Assembly (NCBI GenBank): GCA_045541355.1 | Contig: JAZQIW010000009.1 | Span: 1-45,692, forward strand | Direction: 5' to 3' | Length of the DNA: 45,692 bases | From: UMGS1387 sp045541355 | GTDB lineage: Bacteria > Bacillota > Clostridia > Oscillospirales > CAG-382 | Part shown: piece by piece, positions 30,554 through 39,739 of the stretch | Layout: every line of letters starts with the position of its first letter | How positions within the stretch are numbered: position 1 is the first letter of the stretch | Notes under the pieces: model-generated | Seen by the model: only the letters and a program-made list of their open reading frames with translations | The model's database searches: none | Told to the model about the DNA's origin: nothing | Position numbers and translations under genes: made by a program

Positions 30554-31732
30554 ATGCAATACATATATGTTTACAGCGGTTGTTCGCCAAGAAAGTATAA
30601 GGAATACGTTGAGAGTAAAGGGATGCGTGTTCAACAGCAGGCACAAAAGTATAATCAGCTTCTCATGGAGGGACTTGTCGGGAACGGCGTGACGGTTGAT
30701 GCGATATCAAGTAGACCTATAAACCGTAATGTTGATAAAACATTCCTTTTTCGCGGCGAATCTGACACCGAAAACGGTATTTCTTACCACTATCCTGCAT
30801 TTGTCAATTACCCGGTGCTAAGAAATTTGAGCATATTTTCGGGTGTGTTCTTTAAGCTATTGTTTATGAAAATGCATAAGGAACGGGTGATGGTTTGCGA
30901 TGCTTTGGCAATAGCACCATCTTTTGCCGCATTGTTTGCTTGTAAATTGCGCGGAATAAAAACAGTCGGGATAGTTACCGACGTTCCGTGTCACAGACCA
31001 AATAATGCTAAAATCCCGTTGCATGAAAAAATCAATCTTTACCTGATGAAGAAGTTTGATAGCTATCTTCTTCTTACAGAGCAGATGAATGGGATTGTAA
31101 ATCCGAAGAGGCGGCCATATGTTGTTCTTGAGGGACATTCGGACATTGCCATGGCATCGGTTGAAAACAGCCTTGAGAACAAATATGAAAAAAATGTATG
31201 CCTTTATGCCGGAACGCTGAGAAGGGTTTACGGAATTGAAAACCTTGTAAGAGGCTTTATCAAGGCAGATATTCCGAACGCAGAGCTCCATGTTTATGGA
31301 GAAGGCGATTTCAAAGAAGAGCTTGAAAAGCTTGCGGAAGAGTATGAAAATGTAAAATATATGGGCATAGCACCAAACAAGGTAATCGTTGAAAACGAGC
31401 TTAAATGTTCTCTTCTCGTAAACCCGCGTCCTACCGATGCGGATTATACAAAGTATTCTTTTCCTTCAAAAAACATGGAATACATGGCATCGGGAACTCC
31501 TGTGCTTACGACCAGACTTCCCGGAATGCCAAAAGAGTATAATGAATATGTTTACCTTCTTGACGAAGAAACACAAGATGGTGTGAGTAAAAAACTCAAA
31601 GAGATTTTTTCACAGCCTAAAGAAGTGCTTTTCGAAAAGGGAAAAAAGGCTAAGGAATTTATACTTAAAGAAAAGAATAACGTTGTCCAAGCGAAAAGAC
31701 TTATTGATATGGTGTCGGACATGAAGCGTTAA
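30554..31732 (+). CDS. GT4-family glycosyltransferase
   Basis: 392 residues of GT-B fold. The N-terminal half (YVYSGCSPRKYKEYV, FAALFACKLRGIKTVGIVTDVP) contains the acceptor side. NVCLYAGTLRRVYGIENLVRGF, AELHVYGEGDFKEELEKL, YMGIAPNKVIVENEL and YSFPSKNMEYMASGTPVLTTRLPGMP are the donor-binding side typical of GT4. It starts 4 bases after the previous stop. It is the third of four glycosyltransferases in the locus; sugar and linkage cannot be read. Confidence 0.88.
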   Translation: MQYIYVYSGCSPRKYKEYVESKGMRVQQQAQKYNQLLMEGLVGNGVTVDAISSRPINRNVDKTFLFRGESDTENGISYHYPAFVNYPVLRNLSIFSGVFFKLLFMKMHKERVMVCDALAIAPSFAALFACKLRGIKTVGIVTDVPCHRPNNAKIPLHEKINLYLMKKFDSYLLLTEQMNGIVNPKRRPYVVLEGHSDIAMASVENSLENKYEKNVCLYAGTLRRVYGIENLVRGFIKADIPNAELHVYGEGDFKEELEKLAEEYENVKYMGIAPNKVIVENELKCSLLVNPRPTDADYTKYSFPSKNMEYMASGTPVLTTRLPGMPKEYNEYVYLLDEETQDGVSKKLKEIFSQPKEVLFEKGKKAKEFILKEKNNVVQAKRLIDMVSDMKR

Positions 31733-31752
31733 AATGCGTTTTTGAGGAGTAT

Positions 31753-32949
31753 ATGAAAAAGAAAAAAGTATTGGTTACATACGATGAAATGATTGTCGGC
31801 GGAAGCACCACAAGCCTTCTGGCATTTCTCAATTGTATTGATAAAGAAAAATACGACGTGGAGCTTCAGTTATACAGAAATAAAGGGCCGTTGATGGATG
31901 ATATTCCGAAGGGTGTCAGGCTTTTGCCTGAGGCGGAAATGTATAACGGCAGACTCGGAAAGATAATAAAACTTGCAAAGCTCATTTTTTCGGGTGCTGT
32001 ATTCAAGGTGATGCTGCATAACAAGCAATATAAGACTAATCTCTTGTTTGGCCGTGCTCTTATAGAATATCAGGCAAAGTTTTTTTCAAGAAAAAACAAA
32101 GGTCATTATGACTATGCAATAGGTTATCTTGAAGGATGGCCGGATAAGTATATTGCTTATTGTATAGATGCAGATGTGAAGTATTGCTGGCTTCATTCGA
32201 CATTTTCAAAAATGGCACCGATACCTGCCTATGAAATTCCTTGGATAAAAAAGGCAGATAAAGTGGTATTTGTTGCAGATAATTGTAAAGAAGAGTTTTG
32301 CAAGATGATGCCGCAATATGCAGATAAGGCAATTACGGTTCGGAATATTACCGACAGCAGTATTATTCGTAAAAGAGCAGAGCATTCTGATGAGCTTGAC
32401 GAGGAATATCTGCGGTTCAAGAATGCAGCCTGCTTTAAGATTATTACGGTTGCGAGAATTGAAATATCCATAAAAGGACTTGACCGCACTATTAAATGTG
32501 CAAAAAAAATGAAAGAGTCGGGAAGAGACTTCCTTTGGACAGTCATTGGTGACGGACCGGATTTGAACAAATTCAAGCGAATGATACAGGATGAAGACCT
32601 CGGCGATTGCGTAAAAGCAATAGGCAAGAGAATAAATCCCTGTCCTTTTGTTAAAGAAGCGGACGTGTTCTGTATGCTTTCAAGATATGAAGGAATGCCG
32701 ATGTCCGTTACGGAAAGTATGATTTTGGGCGTTCCGCCGGTTGTGACACGCTATAATTCCGCAAATGAGCAGATAAATAACGGTATAGACGGAATAATCG
32801 TGGAAAACAGCGATGAGAGTGCCTTTGATGTGTTGTGCAACTGTATCGATAATCCCGAAGCCGTTCGTAAAATGAAAGATTATTTACTTGACCGCGAATA
32901 CGGAAACCCCGAATATATGAGAGAAATAGAAAACAGTTATTTGAAGTAG
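31753..32949 (+). CDS. GT4-family glycosyltransferase
   Basis: 398 residues. It opens with VLVTYDEMIVGGSTTSLLAFL, the GG-x-x acceptor-site turn of GT4 enzymes. IITVARIEISIKGLDRTIKCAKKM, WTVIGDGPDLNKFKRMI, VKEADVFCMLSRYEGMPMSVTESMILGVPPVV (the E-x7-E type motif) and a C-terminal helix follow. The YDYAIGYLEGWPDKYIAY and WLHSTFSKM segments are typical of the same subgroup. GAGGAG lies 5 bases before the ATG. Presumably it adds one of the last sugars of the repeat. Confidence 0.9.
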   Translation: MKKKKVLVTYDEMIVGGSTTSLLAFLNCIDKEKYDVELQLYRNKGPLMDDIPKGVRLLPEAEMYNGRLGKIIKLAKLIFSGAVFKVMLHNKQYKTNLLFGRALIEYQAKFFSRKNKGHYDYAIGYLEGWPDKYIAYCIDADVKYCWLHSTFSKMAPIPAYEIPWIKKADKVVFVADNCKEEFCKMMPQYADKAITVRNITDSSIIRKRAEHSDELDEEYLRFKNAACFKIITVARIEISIKGLDRTIKCAKKMKESGRDFLWTVIGDGPDLNKFKRMIQDEDLGDCVKAIGKRINPCPFVKEADVFCMLSRYEGMPMSVTESMILGVPPVVTRYNSANEQINNGIDGIIVENSDESAFDVLCNCIDNPEAVRKMKDYLLDREYGNPEYMREIENSYLK

Positions 32950-32960
32950 TTGGTGAATAT

Positions 32961-34262
32961 ATGCAAATTACCCCGATTTTAGAAGAACAGAATAATAAAG
33001 GTCGGTCAATAACCTTGTCAACCATTTGTATAGCGGTAATACTTTTGTGTGCTTTGCTGACAGGGTATTTGCCGCAAGTGCTGCTGTCGTTCGTTGTTCT
33101 TGCAATGTGTGTGGTACTAATGGCCTCGGGAGATATATATCTTGCATTTCCCGTTATGCTTTTTTACAATGTGCATTTTGGTATAGTAATGGGAATGGCT
33201 GTTTACAGGTATTTTTCTTTCCTGTTGCTTGCAGGTACATTCTTTAAATTTAAAAATTTGAAGTTAAAGACAATACAGGTAACCCCGTTTATACTGTTCT
33301 TGTTTTATTGTTTAATTGTAATTACTCCTTATAATATCCAGACGGCAATATTTGCTGTTGTCGATTTGCTTTGTATTCTGATTTTGATAAATCATTACTT
33401 AGATGATAGCGATAATTTGAAAAAGTTCTTTGTAGTGTATGCGTTTACGGCTTTGGTAGCATATGTTACGGGTCAGAAAGTACCGCGAGTAGCAAGTACT
33501 GACATAATGATGGGTAAGAAGGTCGTAGAATTGGTCAGAAACTGTGCAACCTTTGAGGACCCTAATTACGCAGGCTGTTTTTATACCGTTGCGATTTTTG
33601 CTTTAGTTTCATTAAAGCTATTTAAGCCCATGGTTCGGATGGTAATAATTGTTGCACTGTATGCTATAATGCTTTCAACCATGAGTGTAACGGCGATATT
33701 GGCAAATGTTATTCTGTGGTTTTTGTATTTGCTTATAACAAAAAAAATGAATGCAAAATCTGCGATTGTTATTGTTCTTGTTGTTGCAGTTTTGCTTGGT
33801 TTATATAATTACGGCATTGAGAACCCCAAAGACCCGGTTTTGGGAATGTTTTCATACAGAATAAGTGAAAAGATTACGGCTCTTGATGAGGGCAACTATA
33901 ATGACGTTACTACGAACAGAACAAATTTGTCCGAATACCATATGGAGTATTTCAAAGGGCAGTCACTCTTCAAAATGCTGGTTGGCTTTAATGCGGCAAG
34001 CTTGTTGAAAACAGACCTTGACGGCTTTCATGCTGCTGCCCATAACGAATATGTTGACTTATTGCTTAATGTCGGAATAATAGGTGCGATAATTTGGATA
34101 GTTGTAATTTTGCGGCAGATAATTAGTGCATTTTCCAAATATGTAAGTACAAAAAATGAACAATTTGTTTTTACTATTATGGTAAAATGTATATGGCTGA
34201 TATACGCCGCAACACTTACGATGTTCGGCGATTACAGATTTTCGTTTTTATTCTTCTTTTAA
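32961..34262 (+). CDS. wzy: Wzy-type repeat-unit polymerase
   Basis: 433 residues, strongly hydrophobic, about 10-12 membrane helices, very AT-rich. Between late helices lies a long outer loop (about 285-365) with FEDPNYAG earlier and AAHNEYVDLLLNVGIIG at its end, which matches the O-antigen ligase/polymerase (Wzy_C/RfaL) signature. It should join undecaprenyl-linked repeats on the outer membrane face. The Wzx flippase two genes further on makes a Wzx/Wzy route likely. Start codon ATG 32961 has only a weak GGTGA upstream. The stop overlaps the ribosome site of the following gene. Confidence 0.88.
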   Translation: MQITPILEEQNNKGRSITLSTICIAVILLCALLTGYLPQVLLSFVVLAMCVVLMASGDIYLAFPVMLFYNVHFGIVMGMAVYRYFSFLLLAGTFFKFKNLKLKTIQVTPFILFLFYCLIVITPYNIQTAIFAVVDLLCILILINHYLDDSDNLKKFFVVYAFTALVAYVTGQKVPRVASTDIMMGKKVVELVRNCATFEDPNYAGCFYTVAIFALVSLKLFKPMVRMVIIVALYAIMLSTMSVTAILANVILWFLYLLITKKMNAKSAIVIVLVVAVLLGLYNYGIENPKDPVLGMFSYRISEKITALDEGNYNDVTTNRTNLSEYHMEYFKGQSLFKMLVGFNAASLLKTDLDGFHAAAHNEYVDLLLNVGIIGAIIWIVVILRQIISAFSKYVSTKNEQFVFTIMVKCIWLIYAATLTMFGDYRFSFLFFF

Positions 34263-34277
34263 AGGAGTGTGAGTTAT

Positions 34278-34838
34278 TTGAAGCCGCAAAAAATTTATAA
34301 TGCAATTCATATCTTTCATCGCGTTTTCTGGAAGGTTAAACTAAAGCTTTTAAAGAAAATGATTGCGGAATGCGGAGAAAAGGTGACCTTTTTCCCGGAC
34401 ACAATCTTTCACGGATATGATGTTCATATAGGAAATAATGTGTATATCGGACCTCGTGCAACTTTTATGTCAACCGATGCACCGATATATATCGGTGATA
34501 ATGTTATGTTTGGAGATGGCGTGTCCATAATCACGGGAGACCATAGGCTTGATTGTATTGGGAAATATATGATAGACGTTAAAAAGAAGGACAAGCTTCC
34601 GGAAAATGATAAGCCTGTTTATTTGAAGGGCGATAATTGGCTTGGAACAAACTGCACAATACTCAAAGGCGTTACGGTTGGAGAAGGCGCGGTTGTTGCA
34701 GCCGGAGCAATTGTAACAAAGGATGTTCCCGAATACGCGATAGTTGGAGGAATACCTGCAAAGGTTCTTGGTTATCGTTTTGAGGGAGAACTACTTGAAG
34801 AGCATAAGCGATTGTTGGATGAAAATTATAAAAAGTAA
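34278..34838 (+). CDS. Left-handed beta-helix O-acetyltransferase (NodL/maltose acetyltransferase type)
   Basis: 186 residues from TTG 34278, 10 bases after AAAGGAG. The longer frame begins at GTG 34269, only one base after that site, and is less likely. Hexapeptide coils run from VHIGNNVYIGPRATFM, through YIGDNVMFGDGVSIITGDHRLD (His as catalytic base), to WLGTNCTILKGVTVGEGAVVAAGAIVTKDVPEYAIVGGIPAKVLGYRF. It probably transfers acetyl to a hydroxyl of the repeat unit or lipid-linked sugar. It is one of four acetyltransferases in the locus and is followed closely by another. Confidence 0.88.
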   Translation: MKPQKIYNAIHIFHRVFWKVKLKLLKKMIAECGEKVTFFPDTIFHGYDVHIGNNVYIGPRATFMSTDAPIYIGDNVMFGDGVSIITGDHRLDCIGKYMIDVKKKDKLPENDKPVYLKGDNWLGTNCTILKGVTVGEGAVVAAGAIVTKDVPEYAIVGGIPAKVLGYRFEGELLEEHKRLLDENYKK

Positions 34839-34847
34839 GGTGTTCTG

Positions 34848-35447
34848 ATGATACTGAATAGAATTAAGAATAGAATTAAAAAGAAGAAGCAGAAGGATGC
34901 ATTTACAAAAAATGCGGTAGTGTCAGATGATATAGTTTTGATGACCGGTGCTTCATGCAGAAATGAAGGAGCACGTGAAAATGTAAAAATCGAAAAGCAT
35001 TGTACTGTCGGTGCGTCAATGATTGCTCTTTTCGGCGGGAAAATAAGCGTAGGCGAAAATACTTACATAGGACAGTCCACAAGTATTCAGGCAAAGGAGT
35101 CCATTGTCATAGGCAACAATGTGATTATCGCCAATAATTCGTTGCTGTTGGATAATAATAATCACCCGACAAGTCCTGCAGAACGATTGAAAATGAGTTT
35201 GTGTGATGATTTTCTTCATGATGAGCTGTGGTCTTGGAAGTATGCCGAAAGTGCACCTATCGTAATAGAGGATAATGTGTGGATCGGCAGAGATGTGCGT
35301 ATTCTTAAAGGCGTGACTGTTGGAAAAGGTTCCATTGTTGCAATGGGGGCTGTTGTTACCAAAAGCGTTCCTGCATACAGCGTCGTAGGCGGAAATCCTG
35401 CCAAGGTTTTGAAAACACTTTCAAGTGAGGAGACAGAAGCAGAATGA
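34848..35447 (+). CDS. Left-handed beta-helix acyltransferase (WbbJ-like)
   Basis: 199 residues. A lysine-rich N-terminal helix (RIKNRIKKKKQKD) may sit on the membrane surface. Hexapeptide coils from KISVGENTYIGQSTSIQAKESIVIGNNVIIANNSLL follow, then a loop with DNNNHPTSPAERL containing the probable catalytic His, and further coils VWIGRDVRILKGVTVGKGSIVAMGAVVTKSVPAYSVVGGNPAKVL. AAGGTG is about 7 bases before the ATG. The end overlaps the flippase start by 4 bases (ATGA), indicating coupling. It is likely a sugar O-acetyltransferase. Confidence 0.88.
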   Translation: MILNRIKNRIKKKKQKDAFTKNAVVSDDIVLMTGASCRNEGARENVKIEKHCTVGASMIALFGGKISVGENTYIGQSTSIQAKESIVIGNNVIIANNSLLLDNNNHPTSPAERLKMSLCDDFLHDELWSWKYAESAPIVIEDNVWIGRDVRILKGVTVGKGSIVAMGAVVTKSVPAYSVVGGNPAKVLKTLSSEETEAE

Positions 35448-36928
35448 AAAAGTTTAGCATAAAGGGGGCAACCTGGGACTCAGTGTTCTTGGCAGGTACA
35501 AAAATACTGACACTGTTGTTTTCAATTCTTTCGGCAAAGATACTGTCGACGGGTCTTAGCCTGACAGAATACGGTACGTATTCTCAGGCTAACATTGTCA
35601 ATTCTGTCGGAACATCGGCAATACTTTTAGGTCTTGGAGATGCATTGAATTTCTTCTATAATAAAATTAATGAAGATAATGATGAAAATGCAAGGAAAAG
35701 AACCATAAACACAGTTTTTTTCATTGAAATTGTCATTGGTGCGGTTTATTATGCGGCAGTTGTATTCGGCTCGAATTTAATAGCGGATTATTTCAGCAAT
35801 GATGCAATAAAAACGCTTTTGCCGATTGTAGCAGTATTACCCGTACTGACAAACCTCATATATTTCTTCCATGTTTTGTGTGTGTCGGTAGGACAGGCGA
35901 AGAAAATGTCGAGCCTGAACATCATAACCACAATAATTAAAATTTTCTTTATATATGTTGCAGTATATGTTGTTCATAATCTTGTATGGATATATGTAGT
36001 TCTTGCTCTTCTCGAATTAATGCAGCTGTTAGTGTTCTATAACATGATGGCAAAGAAGGGGGTATATATAAACCCTTTCAAAATTTCATTAAAAAAAATA
36101 AAGCCTGTTCTTGCCTATAGCCTGCCAATGGGAGTGTATGCTGTTACAAGTGCATTTACAAGAGAAATATCAAAACTTGTTGTAGGCAGAATGGCAGATA
36201 CCGAAGGACTTGCCATATATACAAACTGTTCCAAAATTTTGCCATTTGATTTTTTGGTTACATCTTTTGCTGTTGTACTTATTCCGTATATTGTAAAGTA
36301 TGTTACCGAGAAAAATAAGGAACAAAGTGTTGCGCTGTTTTCATCATATTTGAAGGTTGGATATTACAGCGTGTGGATACTTGGCGCTATGGTTCTTATT
36401 GCACCAAAAACAATAATTTCGTTCTTGTATTCTGATGAGTATGTTGCCGGATACGGAATATTTGTTTTGTATACATTTGACAGTATGCTTAAATTCGCAA
36501 GTATGCATTTGATTTTAACTGCTGCGAATAAGGCGAAGAGACTAATGGTTTATTCAACAGGATGTCTGCTTGTAAGTGTTGTACTGAATATTGCTTTCTA
36601 CAGCCTTTTCGGTTTGATTGGTCCTGCTGTTGCAACGCTTGTAACATCGTTTGTTTATACGTTTATAATTTTGCATAATAGTATAAAGATACTTGACACA
36701 AAGTGGAAACATGTATTTGATATAAAAGAAATGCTGTTTTTGATAATCAGTATATTGATAGTGTGGTCAATATCATCTTTGTTGTATAATGCGTTAGAGA
36801 TGTTTGGAATTCACAAATATGTATCAATGATAATAAGCATGGCTGTGTTTGGATTTACGTTGCTTTTTGTGCATTTTAAAAAAATAGCGGCAGTATTAAA
36901 AGAAATCAATTCATTTAAAATGAAATAA
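35444..36928 (+). CDS. wzx: Wzx-type lipid-linked oligosaccharide flippase
   Basis: 494 residues with about 14 hydrophobic helices, a polysaccharide-transport member of the MOP superfamily. The start KFSIKGATWDSVFLAGTKILTLLFSILSAKILS is the standard amphipathic opening. The middle ILAYSLPMGVYAVTSAFTREISKLVVGRMADTEGLAIYTNC (read in pieces) is the TM7-8 region with charged residues expected to meet the diphosphate-linked repeat. It should move the completed undecaprenyl-PP repeat across the membrane for Wzy. The ATGA overlap with the preceding acetyltransferase couples their translation. Confidence 0.92.
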   Translation: MKKFSIKGATWDSVFLAGTKILTLLFSILSAKILSTGLSLTEYGTYSQANIVNSVGTSAILLGLGDALNFFYNKINEDNDENARKRTINTVFFIEIVIGAVYYAAVVFGSNLIADYFSNDAIKTLLPIVAVLPVLTNLIYFFHVLCVSVGQAKKMSSLNIITTIIKIFFIYVAVYVVHNLVWIYVVLALLELMQLLVFYNMMAKKGVYINPFKISLKKIKPVLAYSLPMGVYAVTSAFTREISKLVVGRMADTEGLAIYTNCSKILPFDFLVTSFAVVLIPYIVKYVTEKNKEQSVALFSSYLKVGYYSVWILGAMVLIAPKTIISFLYSDEYVAGYGIFVLYTFDSMLKFASMHLILTAANKAKRLMVYSTGCLLVSVVLNIAFYSLFGLIGPAVATLVTSFVYTFIILHNSIKILDTKWKHVFDIKEMLFLIISILIVWSISSLLYNALEMFGIHKYVSMIISMAVFGFTLLFVHFKKIAAVLKEINSFKMK

Positions 36929-36956
36929 TAATCATAACAATGTTGGAGGAATAAAG

Positions 36957-38009
36957 ATGTCACTTTTCACAAACAAAACCCTACTTATCACCGGTGGTAC
37001 AGGCTCCTTCGGTAATGCTGTGCTTAACAGATTTTTGCGCACAGATATCGGAGAAATCAGAGTTTTCTCAAGAGATGAAAAAAAGCAGGATGATATGCGT
37101 CATGAATTTCAGGCAAAGATGCCTGAGGTTGCAGATAAGATTAAGTTCTATATAGGCGACGTAAGAGATCTTGCATCTATCAAAAACGCCATGCATGGTG
37201 TGGACTACATTTTCCATGCAGCAGCGTTAAAACAGGTTCCTTCCTGCGAGTTTTTCCCGATTGAAGCAGTAAAGACAAACGTAATAGGTACAGAAAATGT
37301 TCTTACGGCAGCTATTGAAGCAGGTGTTAAAAATGTTGTATGCCTTTCAACTGATAAGGCAGCATACCCTGTAAATGCAATGGGTACAAGTAAGGCAATG
37401 ATGGAAAAAGTAATCGTTGCAAAATCAAGAACAGTTGCTCAGGAGCAGACAAAGATTTGCTGCACAAGATACGGCAATGTTATGTGTTCACGCGGTTCGG
37501 TTATTCCGCTTTGGATTGAACAGATAAAAGCAGGTAATCCTATTACAATTACAGATGGTACAATGACAAGATTTATCATGAGCCTTGATGAGGCAGTTGA
37601 CCTTGTACTGTTTGCTTTCGAAAACGGTGTAACAGGTGATATTCTCGTACAGAAAGCTCCTGCTTGTACAATTCAGACTCAGGCAGAGGCTGTTTGCGAA
37701 CTCTTTGGAGGAGATAAAAATGCAATCAAGGTGATTGGTATCAGACACGGCGAAAAAATGTATGAGACACTTCTGACCAATGAAGAGTGTGCAAACGCAG
37801 TAGATATGGGTAACTTTTACAGGGTTCCTTCCGATAAGCGCGGTCTTAACTACGATAAGTATTTCAAGGATGGAGATAAGGAAAGAAATACACTTACAGA
37901 ATTCAATTCACATAATACAGAGCTTCTCAGTGTTGAACAGGTTAAGGAAAAGCTTCTTACACTTCAGTATATAAGAGATGAACTTGATGCCATGGGCATT
38001 AAGTATTAA
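36957..38009 (+). CDS. capE: UDP-GlcNAc 4,6-dehydratase / 5-epimerase, CapE (FnlA/WbjB) type
   Basis: 350 residues of the SDR superfamily. It takes UDP-GlcNAc to UDP-2-acetamido-2,6-dideoxy-beta-L-arabino-hexos-4-ulose, the first step to UDP-L-FucNAc. NAD(P) motif GGTGSFG is at 13-19; STDKAAYP (131-138) holds the Thr-Asp-Lys of the dehydratase. The usual YxxxK is MxxxK (M142, K146), the replacement known in CapE/WbjB. Then CTRYGNVMCSRGSVIP and MTRFIMSLDEAVDLV, and the C-terminal end typical of the group. TTGGAGGAA lies about 8 bases before the ATG. It is followed by capF, an acetyltransferase and capG. Its keto product could also feed the aminotransferase at the head of the locus. Confidence 0.94.
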   Translation: MSLFTNKTLLITGGTGSFGNAVLNRFLRTDIGEIRVFSRDEKKQDDMRHEFQAKMPEVADKIKFYIGDVRDLASIKNAMHGVDYIFHAAALKQVPSCEFFPIEAVKTNVIGTENVLTAAIEAGVKNVVCLSTDKAAYPVNAMGTSKAMMEKVIVAKSRTVAQEQTKICCTRYGNVMCSRGSVIPLWIEQIKAGNPITITDGTMTRFIMSLDEAVDLVLFAFENGVTGDILVQKAPACTIQTQAEAVCELFGGDKNAIKVIGIRHGEKMYETLLTNEECANAVDMGNFYRVPSDKRGLNYDKYFKDGDKERNTLTEFNSHNTELLSVEQVKEKLLTLQYIRDELDAMGIKY

Positions 38010-38018
38010 GGAGATAAT

Positions 38019-39218
38019 ATGAACATACTTATTACAGGAGCTGCAGGTTTTGTAGGTAAGAACCTTACGGCAGCACTTCAGAACGTAAAAAGCGGAAAAG
38101 ATAAAACCCATCCCGGTCTTGAAATAGGTGAGCTTTATCTGTATGATATTGATTCACCCGGAGAGCTTCTTGAAGAAGCGTGTGAAAAGGCTGACTTTGT
38201 ATTCAACCTTGCAGGTGTAAACAGACCTCAGAATCCCGAGGAGTTTATGCAGGGAAACTTCGGCTTTGCCTCGACCCTTTTGGGAACATTAAAAAAGTAT
38301 AATAATAAGTGCCCGATTGTTCTTTCTTCATCGATTCAGGCAACTCTTATCGGAAGATATGATAGCGATTACGGAAGAAGTAAGAAGGCGGGAGAGGAGC
38401 TGTTCTTTGATTACGAGAAGGAAACGGGTGCAAAAGTGCTTGTTTATAGATTTCCTAACCTTTTCGGTAAGTGGTGCAGACCTAATTATAACAGCGCAGT
38501 AGCAACCTTCTGTAATAATATCGCAAATGATTTGGAAATTACGGTTAATGACCCTGCCGTAGAGCTTGAACTTCTTTATATTGATGATCTTGTTGATGAG
38601 ATGTTCTGTGCACTTGAAGGTAAGGCTCATAAATGTACGTTTGACGGAATAAAAACGGTGCTTTGCGAGGACGGCATGTATTACGCTGCCCCCGTAACGC
38701 ATAGAGTAACGCTGGGAGAAATTGTAAAGCTGCTTGAAGCCTTCCGCGACCAGCCGTCTACTCTTCTCATGCCTGAAATTCCCTATAATAGCTTTGCAAA
38801 GAAGCTTTACAGTACTTATCTTTCTTATTTGCCTAAAGAAAAGGCAAGCTTTGAACTTAAGATGAATGTTGATGACAGGGGTAGCTTTACAGAGCTTCTT
38901 CGTACAGAAAAGTGCGGTCAGTTCTCCGTCAATATTTCAAAGCCCGGCATCACAAAGGGACAGCATTGGCATAATACGAAATGGGAATTTTTTATTGTTG
39001 TCTCGGGTAGAGGACTTATTCAGCAAAGAAAAATTGGCTCGGATGAGGTTCTAAATTTCAACGTAAGCGGCGAAAAAATTGAAGCTGTTCATATGCTTCC
39101 GGGATATACACATAATATTATAAACCTGTCAGATACCGAGGATTTGGTAACAGTTATGTGGGCGAATGAATGCTTTGACCCGGGTAAACCCGACACATTT
39201 TTTGAGGTAGTGGAATGA
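38019..39218 (+). CDS. capF: CapF (FnlB/WbjC)-type bifunctional epimerase/reductase
   Basis: 399 residues, two domains. The N-terminal SDR domain has GAAGFVG (7-13), FNLAGVNRPQ, and YxxxK at Y118-K122. It should reduce the 4-keto group with NADPH. The C-terminal cupin from about residue 280 (DDRGSFTELLRT, GQHWHNTKWEFFIVVSGRG, with histidines 316 and 318 as probable metal ligands) performs the C3 epimerisation. The product is UDP-2-acetamido-2,6-dideoxy-L-talose. AAGGAG is 7 bases before the ATG. The stop overlaps the next gene's start (ATGA). Confidence 0.95.
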   Translation: MNILITGAAGFVGKNLTAALQNVKSGKDKTHPGLEIGELYLYDIDSPGELLEEACEKADFVFNLAGVNRPQNPEEFMQGNFGFASTLLGTLKKYNNKCPIVLSSSIQATLIGRYDSDYGRSKKAGEELFFDYEKETGAKVLVYRFPNLFGKWCRPNYNSAVATFCNNIANDLEITVNDPAVELELLYIDDLVDEMFCALEGKAHKCTFDGIKTVLCEDGMYYAAPVTHRVTLGEIVKLLEAFRDQPSTLLMPEIPYNSFAKKLYSTYLSYLPKEKASFELKMNVDDRGSFTELLRTEKCGQFSVNISKPGITKGQHWHNTKWEFFIVVSGRGLIQQRKIGSDEVLNFNVSGEKIEAVHMLPGYTHNIINLSDTEDLVTVMWANECFDPGKPDTFFEVVE

Positions 39219-39727
39219 GGCTTGTAATAATTGGCGCAGGCGGCTACGGACAGACGGTAAAGGATGTCGCAGAGCAGTCGGGCTTGTATGAAACGATTGT
39301 TTTTCTTGATGATAATAAAAGCGATTCGGACATTGTCGGCAAATGCTGTGATTTTGAAAAGTTCATTGATAATGATACTGTAATATATCCCGCATTCGGC
39401 AATAATGAAGCAAGAATTGCTTTTATCGAAAAACTCGAGGAAGCAGGAGCCAAAATACCCACCATTGTTCATGGCTCTGCGTATGTTAGCCCGAGAGCAG
39501 AAATTTCAAAGGGCTGTGTTATACTTCCAAAGGCGGTTGTGAATACGGATACTGCCGTGAAAGAGGGATGTATAATCAATTGCGGGGCGATTGTTGACCA
39601 TGGTTGTGTTGTCGAAAAAGGCGTACATGTGTGCCTTGGTGCCATTGTGAAAGCGGAAAACAGAATTCCTGCCTTTATGAAAGTGGAAGCAGGGCAGATT
39701 GTAGAAAACAGAACCTATAAACTTTAA
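39215..39727 (+). CDS. PglD/NeuD-family sugar acyltransferase, short form
   Basis: 170 residues. The N-terminal Rossmann-like nucleotide-sugar domain starts LVIIGAGGYGQTVKDVA. The beta-helix from about residue 85 includes GSAYVSPRAEISKGCVILPKAVV and NCGAIVDHGCVVEKGVHVCLGAIV with the catalytic His of the PglD family. The last coils are replaced by a short NRIPAFMKVEAGQ end, so the protein is some 25-45 residues shorter than PglD. It may N-acetylate the 4-amino sugar made by the DegT-type enzyme. It sits between capF and capG, which are adjacent in known capsule and O-antigen clusters, and shares a 4-base overlap with capF. Confidence 0.85.
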   Translation: MRLVIIGAGGYGQTVKDVAEQSGLYETIVFLDDNKSDSDIVGKCCDFEKFIDNDTVIYPAFGNNEARIAFIEKLEEAGAKIPTIVHGSAYVSPRAEISKGCVILPKAVVNTDTAVKEGCIINCGAIVDHGCVVEKGVHVCLGAIVKAENRIPAFMKVEAGQIVENRTYKL

Positions 39728-39739
39728 GGGAGAATAGAA